Source: Sphingosinicella sp041621755 (GTDB taxonomy: Bacteria > Pseudomonadota > Alphaproteobacteria > Sphingomonadales > Sphingomonadaceae). Taken from it: a stretch of DNA of 9,146 nt. A model generated the notes under the pieces. That model saw only the letters and a program-made list of their open reading frames with translations. It was not told the origin of the DNA and did no database searches. The first letter of the stretch is position 1; every line of letters begins with the position of its first letter. The position numbers and the translations under genes are program-made. The stretch lies in contig JBFKAE010000125.1 in the NCBI GenBank assembly GCA_041621755.1, positions 1-9,146 of the forward strand, given 5' to 3'. Below are positions 1 to 5,900 of the stretch, piece by piece.

Positions 1-1
1 A

Positions 2-73
2 CTGACACCTATGGTGCTTACCCCGCCACGCAAACATGTCATTTCCAAATCATATAGTGGAGACCCTAACTGA
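2..73 (+). CDS. Possible 3' end of an upstream operon gene (partial)
   Basis: The reading frame starting at base 2 is open from the window edge to a TGA at 71-73, which shares its A with the ATG of npdG (TGATG). Such one-base stop/start overlap is typical of translationally coupled genes and matches the tight spacing further down the operon. Only about 23 residues are visible, ending in SYSGDPN, and I do not recognise them. A second frame is also open from the edge to a TAG at 55-57, so the reading could be chance. In an F420 operon an Fo synthase subunit (cofG/cofH) would be a natural neighbour, but nothing seen here proves that. Confidence 0.25.
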   Translation: MTPMVLTPPRKHVISKSYSGDPN

Positions 74-735
74 TGACCGACACGGCGAAGACGATTTCCA
101 TCGTAGGCGGCACGGGGAAACTTGGTGCAGCTATCGCCTGGCGGTTGGGCCGCGCGGGACGACGTGTCGTAATAGGCTCGAGATCAGCTGAAAGCGCATC
201 AGCAAAGGCGGCCGAGCTCGGGTATGGCATCACCGGCATGGCGAATACAGACGCAGCGGCGGCGGGCGACATTGTGTTCGTCACCGTTCCCTTTTCTGCA
301 CAGGATATCACACTTGCAGAAATCGCGCCGCAGCTGGCGGGCAAGATCGTCGTGGATACGACGGTGCCGTTGATGCCGCCCAGAGTGATGCGCGTTAAAC
401 TTCCCGACGAAGGCAGTGCGGCGATGCGCGCCCAGGGAATTCTCGGTCAGGGCGTGACTCTGGTATCAGGGTTTCACAACGTCGCTGCTCACAAATTGGC
501 AACAGATATCGATGTCGGTTGTGACGTTCTGATATTCAGTGATGACAAGGCCGCCCGCGCTGTAGTCGTGGAACTGGCCAACGCAGCCGGCTTGCGGGGC
601 ATTCATGGTGGTACACTGGTTAATTCGGTCGCGGCAGAGGCACTAACGTCCATCCTCATTTTCCTCAACAAGACGTATAAGGTTGACGGCGCGGGCATTC
701 GCATCACAGGGAATCTGATTGAACCCGAAGATTGA
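73..735 (+). CDS. npdG: NADPH-dependent F420 reductase (F420:NADP+ oxidoreductase)
   Basis: This 220-residue soluble protein should transfer hydride reversibly between NADP(H) and coenzyme F420, linking the F420 pool to NADPH. The N-terminus is a Rossmann fold with the dinucleotide loop GGTGKLG at residues 12-18. It is followed by GSRS at 35-38 after the second strand, the usual place for binding the 2'-phosphate of NADP. A conserved-looking SGFHNVAAHKL segment lies near residues 135-145, and length and layout match the Fno/NpdG family. The ATG at 73 has a GGAGA ribosome site at about 59-63. It is the first complete gene of a run with cofE, cofD and cofC, which strongly supports F420 as substrate; without that context the fold alone could be confused with other NADP oxidoreductases of the F420-reductase superfamily. 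Confidence 0.88.
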   Translation: MTDTAKTISIVGGTGKLGAAIAWRLGRAGRRVVIGSRSAESASAKAAELGYGITGMANTDAAAAGDIVFVTVPFSAQDITLAEIAPQLAGKIVVDTTVPLMPPRVMRVKLPDEGSAAMRAQGILGQGVTLVSGFHNVAAHKLATDIDVGCDVLIFSDDKAARAVVVELANAAGLRGIHGGTLVNSVAAEALTSILIFLNKTYKVDGAGIRITGNLIEPED

Positions 736-749
736 ATTGATGCCCCCGC

Positions 750-1505
750 ATGATTGAGATCATTCCCCTTTCCGACATTGGCGAAGTCGAGCCTGGCGCT
801 CCCCTCGCATTGCTATTGGGCAGAGCCCTGACGGCGGCTGAAATTGTACTGCAGCCCAACGACATATTGGTAATTACACAAAAGATCGTGTCCAAGGCAG
901 AAGGTCGGTTCGTAACGCTGAGCAAAATTGTGCCAGGCGCAGAAGCACAGCGCATCGCCGCGATCACGCGTAAAGATCCGCGACTGGTCGAACTGGTACT
1001 CGCGGAATCTAGTGCAGTTCTGCGCGCTGTGCCCAACGTGCTGATCACCCGCCATCATCTCGGGTTGGTGATGGCCAATGCAGGGATAGATCAATCCAAC
1101 ATCGGCCCAGGAGACAAAGGGCGCGCCTTGCTTTTGCCGGTTGATCCGGATGCATCGGCAAAGGCGATCAGAGAGGCGTTGGCAGACCGCACAGGTGTTG
1201 CCCCAGCGGTCGTTATCTCCGACAGCTTCGGTCGGCCATGGCGTCATGGCGTTGTGAGCGTCGGCATTGGAGCTGCGGGATTGCCTGCGCTGATCGATCG
1301 GCGGGGTGACGTGGACCGCGACGGGCGAACACTTGAAGTCACACAGATTGCCCTTGCCGACATGGTGGCGACCGCTGCTGGCCTTGCTGCAGGCGAAGGT
1401 GCTGAAAGTATTCCGGCAGTGCTGGTACGGGGTTACAGCTTCGATGCGCAGCATCGACCCGCCACCGCTCTTGTTCGTCCGCTAGCCGAAGACCTGTTCC
1501 AGTGA
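750..1505 (+). CDS. cofE: Coenzyme F420-0:L-glutamate ligase
   Basis: CofE uses GTP and divalent metal ions to add L-glutamate to F420-0 through gamma linkages, building the polyglutamate tail of F420 in the cytoplasm. The 251-residue protein shows the family signatures: QKIVSKAEGR at 44-53, TRHHLGLVMANAGIDQSN at about 100-117, and ISDSFGRPWRHG at 156-167, followed by a GLPALIDRRGDVDRDGR segment. Asp114 and Asp158 are candidate metal ligands. The length is that of the single-domain archaeal type. It lacks the C-terminal nitroreductase-like domain fused in actinobacterial FbiB, which reduces dehydro-F420-0. The start ATG lies 14 bases after the npdG stop, and its TGA overlaps the GTG of cofD by four bases, so it is surely co-translated with its neighbours. 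Confidence 0.93.
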   Translation: MIEIIPLSDIGEVEPGAPLALLLGRALTAAEIVLQPNDILVITQKIVSKAEGRFVTLSKIVPGAEAQRIAAITRKDPRLVELVLAESSAVLRAVPNVLITRHHLGLVMANAGIDQSNIGPGDKGRALLLPVDPDASAKAIREALADRTGVAPAVVISDSFGRPWRHGVVSVGIGAAGLPALIDRRGDVDRDGRTLEVTQIALADMVATAAGLAAGEGAESIPAVLVRGYSFDAQHRPATALVRPLAEDLFQ

Positions 1506-2428
1506 CGGAGCGGATCGTCGTACTGACCGGCGGCGTTGGCGGTGCAAAGTTGGTGCTGGGGCTGATGGAATATGATCCCACCGCCAGCTTGACCGCGATC
1601 GTTAATACGGGCGATGATTTCCGGCATATGGGCCTCTATATCTCACCCGACATCGACACCCTGCTCTACACGCTGTCGGGTAAGGCCAACAAAGCGCAGG
1701 GATGGGGTAGAGAGGGAGAGAGTTGGGGCTTCATGGCAGCCCTGCGCGAATTGGGTGGTGAAGACTGGTTTGCACTGGGCGACGGCGATCTGGCGCTGCA
1801 TTTGCTACGGACTATGCGGCTTGAGCAGGGAGAATCGCTGAGCGTAGTCACCCGCGATTTCGCGAAAGCGTGGGGTATAGGTTGCACCATATTGCCGATG
1901 AGCGACATGCCGGTCGCCACCTGCCTTTCCACCGATGAAGGCGTTCTGGAATTTCAACGCTACTTTGTCGAGCGCCGATGTGCGCCACGCGTGAAAAGCA
2001 TTGAATTTCGTGGGTCCAGGCAGGCGCGTGCAGCACCCGGCGTGGTGGAAGCGATCATGCATGCTGACACCATATTGATCGCGCCATCCAACCCTTATCT
2101 TTCGGTTGATCCACTGCTTGCCATTGCCGACATACACGAAGCTTTGCTCCAATGCGCCGCTCCGGTGGTCGCAGTATCGCCGATCATCGGGGGCAAAGCG
2201 GTCAAGGGCCCGACCGCCAAGTTGATGGAGGAACTGGGCATACCGGTAGATAATGGTGCAATCGCACGACACTACGCCGGGATAATCAGCGGCCTGCTGA
2301 TCGATAGCGCCGATGCCACGCCCGATGGTGTTGCGGTTGCGCATACGAATACATTGATGCGCGATTCTGCCGACCGCATTCGGGTCGCGTTGGCGGCGCT
2401 GAACCTCGCGCACAGTATCGCACCATGA
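1502..2428 (+). CDS. cofD: 2-phospho-L-lactate transferase (CofD/FbiA)
   Basis: CofD transfers the phospho-three-carbon-acid moiety from its guanylyl-diphospho donor (made by CofC) to the deazaflavin Fo, giving F420-0 or dehydro-F420-0. The 308-residue protein has the family landmarks in order: LTGGVGGAKL at 8-17 (nucleotide/phosphate loop), NTGDD at 35-39, ALGDGDLALHLLRT at about 91-104, APSNPYLSV near 194-202, and SPIIGGKAVKGPT near 225-237. The start is GTG at 1502, overlapping the cofE stop as GTGA; no better start fits. Its own stop overlaps the cofC ATG as ATGA. The length is normal and no key motif is missing, so it should be active. Confidence 0.94.
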   Translation: MTERIVVLTGGVGGAKLVLGLMEYDPTASLTAIVNTGDDFRHMGLYISPDIDTLLYTLSGKANKAQGWGREGESWGFMAALRELGGEDWFALGDGDLALHLLRTMRLEQGESLSVVTRDFAKAWGIGCTILPMSDMPVATCLSTDEGVLEFQRYFVERRCAPRVKSIEFRGSRQARAAPGVVEAIMHADTILIAPSNPYLSVDPLLAIADIHEALLQCAAPVVAVSPIIGGKAVKGPTAKLMEELGIPVDNGAIARHYAGIISGLLIDSADATPDGVAVAHTNTLMRDSADRIRVALAALNLAHSIAP

Positions 2429-3036
2429 TCTGGACCGCCATTGTACCGATCAAGGGTGGCGATGATCGTAAATCCCGACTGTCTAGACGACTGGATAGGG
2501 AGGAGCGGATTCGGTTAAGCAATGCCATGGCTGCACATGTCCTCGGGTGCCTTGGCCAAGTGCCCGCGATCGGAGAGATCCATACACTTTCACCCGACCC
2601 TATCCCACCCTTCCTCTGGCGGCAGGATATGGGGCGAGGATTGAATTCCGAGATGGATGCTTTTCGCGTGGACATGGGTGTTGAGCCACTGCTCGTGATC
2701 CACGGTGACTTGCCCCTGCTCCATCCCGACGAGGTAAGTGCGCTGCTCACAGTTGCCGAATCGAGTGGCGGCGCGATTGCACCCGACCGCCATGGCGAGG
2801 GCACCAATGCCCTGGCGCTCATTGCGATCGACGACTTTCGCTTTACTTTCGGCGAGAAAAGCTACGCAGCGCATGTCTCCGCGATGCGCGGGAAGGCGGT
2901 CAGCCTCAAACGCAAGGGTCTCACACACGATGTTGATACGCCCGAAGATCTCGATGCCATTACAGCGGCCACCTGCGGTGACGCCGCAACATTCTCCGCA
3001 AAATTCGTTTTAAGATCTTCTTGCAGAGAACTGTGA
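2425..3036 (+). CDS. cofC: 2-phospho-L-lactate (or related) guanylyltransferase
   Basis: CofC condenses GTP with a phosphorylated three-carbon acid (2-phospho-L-lactate, phosphoenolpyruvate or 3-phosphoglycerate, depending on lineage) to make the donor for CofD. The 203-residue protein is a nucleotidyltransferase fold with VPIKGGDDRKSRL at 7-19, HGDLPLL at 93-99, APDRHGEGTNAL at 119-130, FGEKSYAAH at 142-150 and DVDTPEDLD at 169-177. These are hallmark CofC motifs, so the assignment is firm; the actual acid substrate cannot be read from the sequence. The ATG overlaps the cofD stop. The last 20 or so residues, after AITAATC, look less conserved, and the stop lies only nine bases from an insertion-sequence remnant, so the C-terminal tail may have been altered by that event. 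Confidence 0.92.
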   Translation: MIWTAIVPIKGGDDRKSRLSRRLDREERIRLSNAMAAHVLGCLGQVPAIGEIHTLSPDPIPPFLWRQDMGRGLNSEMDAFRVDMGVEPLLVIHGDLPLLHPDEVSALLTVAESSGGAIAPDRHGEGTNALALIAIDDFRFTFGEKSYAAHVSAMRGKAVSLKRKGLTHDVDTPEDLDAITAATCGDAATFSAKFVLRSSCREL

Positions 3037-3045
3037 AGTGTTGAG

Positions 3046-3357
3046 GTGGATTGGCTGGTTCCATTCCTTGAGTTTGCGAAGCGTCTCGTCTTCGTCGTGG
3101 CCCCACATGCCGGTGGCGACGTTCCGCGGTATACCGCCCTTTGCCCTCACCGCATCGCGGAAGTGGTTGCCCCGATAGGCACTATCCTCAAAAACCGCGC
3201 CGGGATCATCGGGCAGTGCATCTGGACCAGCCCAACCATCATTGATGTTGACGGACGTGATGGCGATTTCTTCGACCAACGCTGTGTCGGTATCTGTACC
3301 GACTTAAGCCTTGAAGCCGAGGACAGCAGGTTTTTCTTTGTGTTTAATGTAGCTGCA
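3046..3357 (-). pseudogene. IS5-family transposase remnant (C-terminal half, internal stop)
   Basis: Read on the minus strand, this stretch encodes a recognisable DDE transposase segment of the IS5 family. It includes KPAVLGFKA, then VGTDTDTALVEE, ALPDDPGAVFEDSAYRG, DAVRAKGGIPRNVATGMWG and LKEWNQPIH. A TAA at 3304-3306 replaces the residue between GFKA and VGTD, where related proteins carry His. The N-terminal part of the gene is absent. The match stops abruptly after the PIH residues at 3046, where intact homologues continue into an arginine-rich segment ending near the catalytic Glu. Inverted repeats are not visible. The plus-strand ORF over the same bases is only its shadow. It marks past mobile-element activity right behind cofC. 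Confidence 0.75.
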
Positions 3358-3492
3358 TCCCCCGCTTAATTACGAATCCACAAATGCTGAATGTGCCTAC
3401 GAAATTTGGTGGCGGGCGACATTAAAGCTTGCTGAGTGGGCCTCGCCCGATTGGCGAAATCTCGAACAAAGCAAGTTTTTTTGCTCCGGGAC

Positions 3493-4134
3493 ATGATGAT
3501 CCGCGAAGTGACCGGTTGGCGATTTAATGATTGGGAAGATGATCGGGCGAATATGCGCAGACGTCTGGAGTGGCTACGCACAAAACATGTGTCTGCCCAA
3601 CTGTTGCGAAAACTCCTGCACAGCGCACGTTCATACGAGCAAGCTAATATCGAGCAGGCGGCCTTCGATGCGATGAAGGCGCATGGGTTTGTTGGTCCCA
3701 TGGCAGATAGAGATACCACACAGCAAATTCTCGAGACAGCAGCCGTCAACATTGAGACAACTCTTCCATGCGACACATATTGGGGGCCGATTGTCTATGT
3801 CGGCGCCCCTCCCCGGCTTTGCGATTTGCCCGCGCGCGACGTGGCCATCGGCCTCACGCTTGCCGACCTAGCAACACAGTGGCACCCAGAAGGCGAACGC
3901 AATACCACGCGGATGCGGCAACCAGAGTTGCGTCCCGACCTGCCTTGGCCCGCCATATATGAGTTTGCCTGCATCGCCGCTCGAAAACGGCCTTCTGATG
4001 ACCAAAACATCTCAATGTCTGTTTCTGCGAAAGAGAAAGCGATCGGGCGGGACCCTGCGGAGGGCTTCAGCCACAAGGTTCAAAAGCTTGCGAGTCATTT
4101 TGACCGCCAGATTCGTCGGCCACCACACCGATGA
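3493..4134 (+). CDS. Hypothetical protein, not recognised
   Basis: This open frame gives about 213 residues from the ATG at 3493. A GTG at 3436, directly behind an in-frame TGA, would add 19 residues. Neither start has a good ribosome site; GGGA four bases before 3493 is the best available. The product is hydrophilic, rich in Arg, Gln and Met, with no signal peptide, membrane segment or motif I recognise. The N-terminal third (about residues 1-75) is strongly charged and probably helical, a middle part contains TYWGPIVYVGAPPRL, and the C-terminus is basic. Codon use looks coding-like but is less regular than in the F420 genes. It lies between an insertion-sequence remnant and a broken integrase, so it may be cargo of a decayed element. 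I assign no function. Confidence 0.4.
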   Translation: MMIREVTGWRFNDWEDDRANMRRRLEWLRTKHVSAQLLRKLLHSARSYEQANIEQAAFDAMKAHGFVGPMADRDTTQQILETAAVNIETTLPCDTYWGPIVYVGAPPRLCDLPARDVAIGLTLADLATQWHPEGERNTTRMRQPELRPDLPWPAIYEFACIAARKRPSDDQNISMSVSAKEKAIGRDPAEGFSHKVQKLASHFDRQIRRPPHR

Positions 4135-4571
4135 ATGAAATCATCGACGTCAACCAGAATAAATAAACCCCAGTTTTCTTTTCTCCAAATAAGGCTTGGA
4201 AGTAGGCTTCCTTTCGTCGCCGAACGCACTTCCACGTTCCAAGACTGATCTCTTCGAGTTGGCTCAAAACTTCTGGCGAAGAGAAAAAACATGCGGTTAC
4301 CAGAAGGGACTGATCGAAGCCGCACCCGAGTCCGAAAGGCAGAGCGGGGGATCAGCTGGGCAGAGGTGGCCCAGACAAGCAACTGCCAAGCGCCTGGCGT
4401 CCTCACGACCAGGAGCGCCCATGATGCTCGACCCGGCTCCGAAGTCCAGGACCCGAAGCGGACATAGGCCGGACTGCCCCAGGCATAATTCGCCAAGGGT
4501 AGTTGTCCTATGCCCGTTTCGCTGACCCTCACCAAAATCCAATTCATCAAAATCAGGTTGAATAAGGATGA
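4135..4571. other. Stretch of about 440 bases with no recognisable gene
   Basis: Both strands carry long open frames here, including a minus-strand frame spanning 4095-4664, but the translations are rich in Trp, Arg and Ser and match no family I know. No convincing ribosome site precedes any of them. The part from about 4310 to 4500 is GC-rich, whereas the flanks (4130-4200 and 4510-4600) are visibly A/T-rich. I see no tRNA, CRISPR repeat or clear terminator. Given its position between accessory fragments, it is most simply decayed mobile-element DNA. Confidence 0.4.
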
Positions 4572-4946
4572 CGAACAAAACACATCGAGTGCCACAAGCT
4601 GCAAAGCGATCCAGAGCCGCAATCCGAGGAGTTCACAAAATACAAGCGTGGCTACACCACACACTTACGAACACCAGAAGCCGCAAAGGCTCAATACAAA
4701 CAAGCTGTACGGCAGAAATGGCGGGCGCTGGCATTGGTCATCAAGGCAAAGCTGGAAGCGATGGAAAGTGACATCCCACACTTTGAAGACGTGTTCATGG
4801 CTAACATCGTTATGCTTGATGGCCGTCTTGTCGGTGAACATGCCCGACCGATGATCGCTTCGGCTTATGAGAACGGCAACATGCAACCGTTGCTGCCTGA
4901 CTATTCGGGAGAGCCTACCATAGAGAGGAAAGACGATAGGCGCTGA
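4572..4946 (+). pseudogene. Start-less fragment of a conserved-looking hypothetical protein
   Basis: A continuous frame from after a TGA at 4569-4571 to the TGA at 4944-4946 encodes about 124 residues. The stretch from about 4632 looks protein-like: YKRGYTTHLRTPEAAKAQY, then RQKWRALALVIKAKLEAM, FEDVFMANIVMLDG and HARPMIASAY, ending in a charged tail. I have the impression, from memory only, of similar small proteins in sphingomonads near mobile DNA. There is no ATG or GTG in this frame; only TTG at 4734 or CTG codons are available. The ATG at 4568 preceded by AAGG is in another frame, so a frameshift or 5' truncation is likely. No function is known to me. Confidence 0.45.
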
Positions 4947-5372
4947 CTTGGTTGGCCGAGTGAGGGCGAATCCGGGATGAAACTGATCCGGCGATCGATG
5001 GCGCACATTGCAAGGCAGCGCGGCGCACCGATGGAAGAAGTCGAAATGCAACTGGGACACCGCAAATATGACAGCGTTTCAGAGATATATGCGCCGTTCG
5101 ACCCCGAGTATCTTGCAGGCGTGACAGCCATCACCGCAGCCATCATCGACGAGATCGAGACGTTTGTTCCAGGTGCATTTCACCGGAACGACACCGAAGA
5201 CGGCGCAGAGACCATTTCCATCGAGAGAGAAAAAATACTTAGTTTCAATGGGTTTGGATGGTGGGCGCGGCAAGGATTGAACTTGCGACCCCTGCGATGT
5301 CAACACAGTGCTCTACCACTGAGCTACGCGCCCACTCAGGCCGCGCTACATAGGCGAGGCCCAAAGGCTTAG
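4947..5372 (+). pseudogene. Truncated tyrosine recombinase/integrase (C-terminal end)
   Basis: The frame carries the C-terminal catalytic end of a phage-type tyrosine integrase. Counting from the ATG at 4977, KLIRRSMAHIARQRG at residues 2-16 corresponds to the region of the second catalytic Arg, LGHR at 26-29 supplies the conserved His, and EIYAPFDPEYL contains the probable Tyr38 nucleophile. The first catalytic Arg, the rest of the catalytic domain and the DNA-binding arm are missing, so it cannot be an active integrase. Readable homology begins around 4950, directly after the stop of the previous fragment in the same frame. The frame then runs antisense through the tRNA-Val gene to a TAG at 5370, so its last 40 or so residues are tRNA read-through, not integrase. 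Confidence 0.7.
5259..5333 (-). tRNA. tRNA-Val(GAC)
   Basis: The minus strand folds into a complete tRNA. The acceptor stem is GGGCGCG with CGCGCCC, the D arm GCTC-AGTGGTA-GAGC, the anticodon stem CTGTG/CGCAG around the loop TTGACAT, and the T arm GCAAG-TTCAATC-CTTGC. The anticodon is GAC, reading the valine codon GUC. The discriminator is A at 5262 and CCA is encoded at 5259-5261. It lies about 47 bases downstream of cpdR on the same strand and may be co-transcribed with it. Its 3' end faces the broken integrase and is the likely attachment site of the element on its left; the tRNA itself is intact. Confidence 0.95.
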
Positions 5373-5380
5373 CAAGCCTT

Positions 5381-5773
5381 TCATTCCGTCTCGAAGATAC
5401 GGTCGATTTCGGCGACAAGATCGCGCAGGTGAAACGGCTTTGACAACACCTTGGCATCGGCGGGAACGCCTGACCCCTTATTGAGCGCAACCGCCGCAAA
5501 GCCGGTGATAAACATGACCCGCATATTGGGCGCAAGCGCCGCAGCGCGCTGGGCAAGTTCAATGCCGTCCATTTCGGGCATGACAATATCGGTCAGCAAC
5601 AGATCAAAATCGCCCGATGCGATATAGGGCAAGGCGGCAGTGCCGCGATCAACCGATACGACATCATAGCCCGCGCGCTGAATTGCGCGTTCAAGAAAGC
5701 CCCGCATCGAATCATCGTCTTCGGCAAGCAATATTCGGCCAGCGCCAGGGCGGCCTTCAGGTTGGGTCGTCAT
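5381..5773 (-). CDS. cpdR: CpdR-type single-domain response regulator
   Basis: This 130-residue protein is a stand-alone receiver domain without an output domain. After a Gly/Pro-rich leader it reads RILLAEDDDSMRGFL (13-27), giving the acidic pocket at Asp19-21. It has the phosphoacceptor Asp62 in LLLTDIVMPEMDG, Thr90 in FITGF and Lys112 in SKPF. The MRGFL and FITGFAAVAL segments are characteristic of alphaproteobacterial CpdR. In Caulobacter, unphosphorylated CpdR is a ClpXP adaptor that promotes degradation of PdeA and, with RcdA and PopA, of CtrA; the same role is inferred here. The start has GAGGGA five bases upstream. tRNA-Val follows on the same strand, and the amidohydrolase gene is divergent. 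The leader is longer than I recall for Caulobacter. Confidence 0.9.
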   Translation of the reverse strand: MTTQPEGRPGAGRILLAEDDDSMRGFLERAIQRAGYDVVSVDRGTAALPYIASGDFDLLLTDIVMPEMDGIELAQRAAALAPNMRVMFITGFAAVALNKGSGVPADAKVLSKPFHLRDLVAEIDRIFETE

Positions 5774-5897
5774 AATTCCCTCATTCGCCCATAATGTGCG
5801 CCAACAAGGCTTAACATTTCGTGGGCGGCGATTGCTAGTCGTTACAGCGTTGATACTTTATAGATCATTGGCTACCTAAAAATCAGGAGAAAACGCG
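5774..5897. promoter_or_regulatory. Divergent control region of cpdR and the amidohydrolase gene
   Basis: About 120 bases separate the two divergently oriented starts, so promoters for both must lie here or further upstream. The part near 5845-5880 is A/T-rich and contains TTGATACTTTATAG, which could hold -10-like sequence for the plus strand. I cannot name a convincing -35/-10 pair. I looked for the CtrA recognition pattern (paired TTAA half sites seven bases apart); only single TTAA-like words are present, for example near 5811. Specific regulation is therefore unsupported. Confidence 0.35.
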
Positions 5898-5900
5898 ATT
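5885..5900 (+). promoter_or_regulatory. Shine-Dalgarno and ATT start of the amidohydrolase
   Basis: AGGAGA at 5885-5890 is followed by a seven-base spacer and ATT at 5898-5900. The downstream frame then reads SKSQRQP, a natural-looking N-terminus. A TAA at 5877-5879 closes the frame upstream, and no ATG or GTG occurs in frame before the conserved SPHSGRAYP motif. The spacing is ideal, so ATT is the best start call. Confidence 0.65.

Larger units (their letters stand above)
3037..5258. mobile_element. Remnant of an integrated genetic element ending at tRNA-Val
   Basis: This stretch groups the transposase remnant, the orphan ORF, the unexplained DNA and the broken integrase, all between the F420 operon and the 3' end of tRNA-Val(GAC). 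Tyrosine-integrase elements commonly insert at tRNA 3' ends with the integrase gene next to the tRNA, which is the arrangement here. I could not find a second copy of the tRNA 3' end in the window, so the far boundary is unknown; the element may extend left past the F420 genes or may have lost its other end. The listed span is therefore a minimum, inferred range. Confidence 0.5.

Noticed and set aside
813..1454. Minus-strand ORF of 213 codons over cofE
   Set aside because: It is antisense to a gene with clear CofE motifs, has Cys/His/Arg-rich unnatural composition and no ribosome site.
1805..2413. Minus-strand ORF of 202 codons over cofD
   Set aside because: Shadow of a well-supported cofD; its translation matches no family and depends on codon bias of the real gene.
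3046..3369. Plus-strand ORF of 107 codons behind cofC
   Set aside because: It is the antisense image of the IS5-family transposase remnant, whose minus-strand translation has clear transposase motifs.
3366..3776. Minus-strand ORF of 136 codons
   Set aside because: Cys/Ser/Arg-rich translation without recognisable features, overlapping the more coding-like plus-strand frame.
4095..4664. Minus-strand ORF of 189 codons in the unexplained stretch
   Set aside because: Trp/Arg/Ser-rich translation, no ribosome site and no family resemblance; kept only as part of the unexplained region.
3037..5258. Second copy of the tRNA-Val 3' end as a distal attachment site
   Set aside because: I looked for the words around 5259-5300 to the left and found no convincing repeat within the window.
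5774..5897. CtrA binding site upstream of cpdR
   Set aside because: Only isolated TTAA-like words are present; the paired half sites with seven-base spacing are not there.
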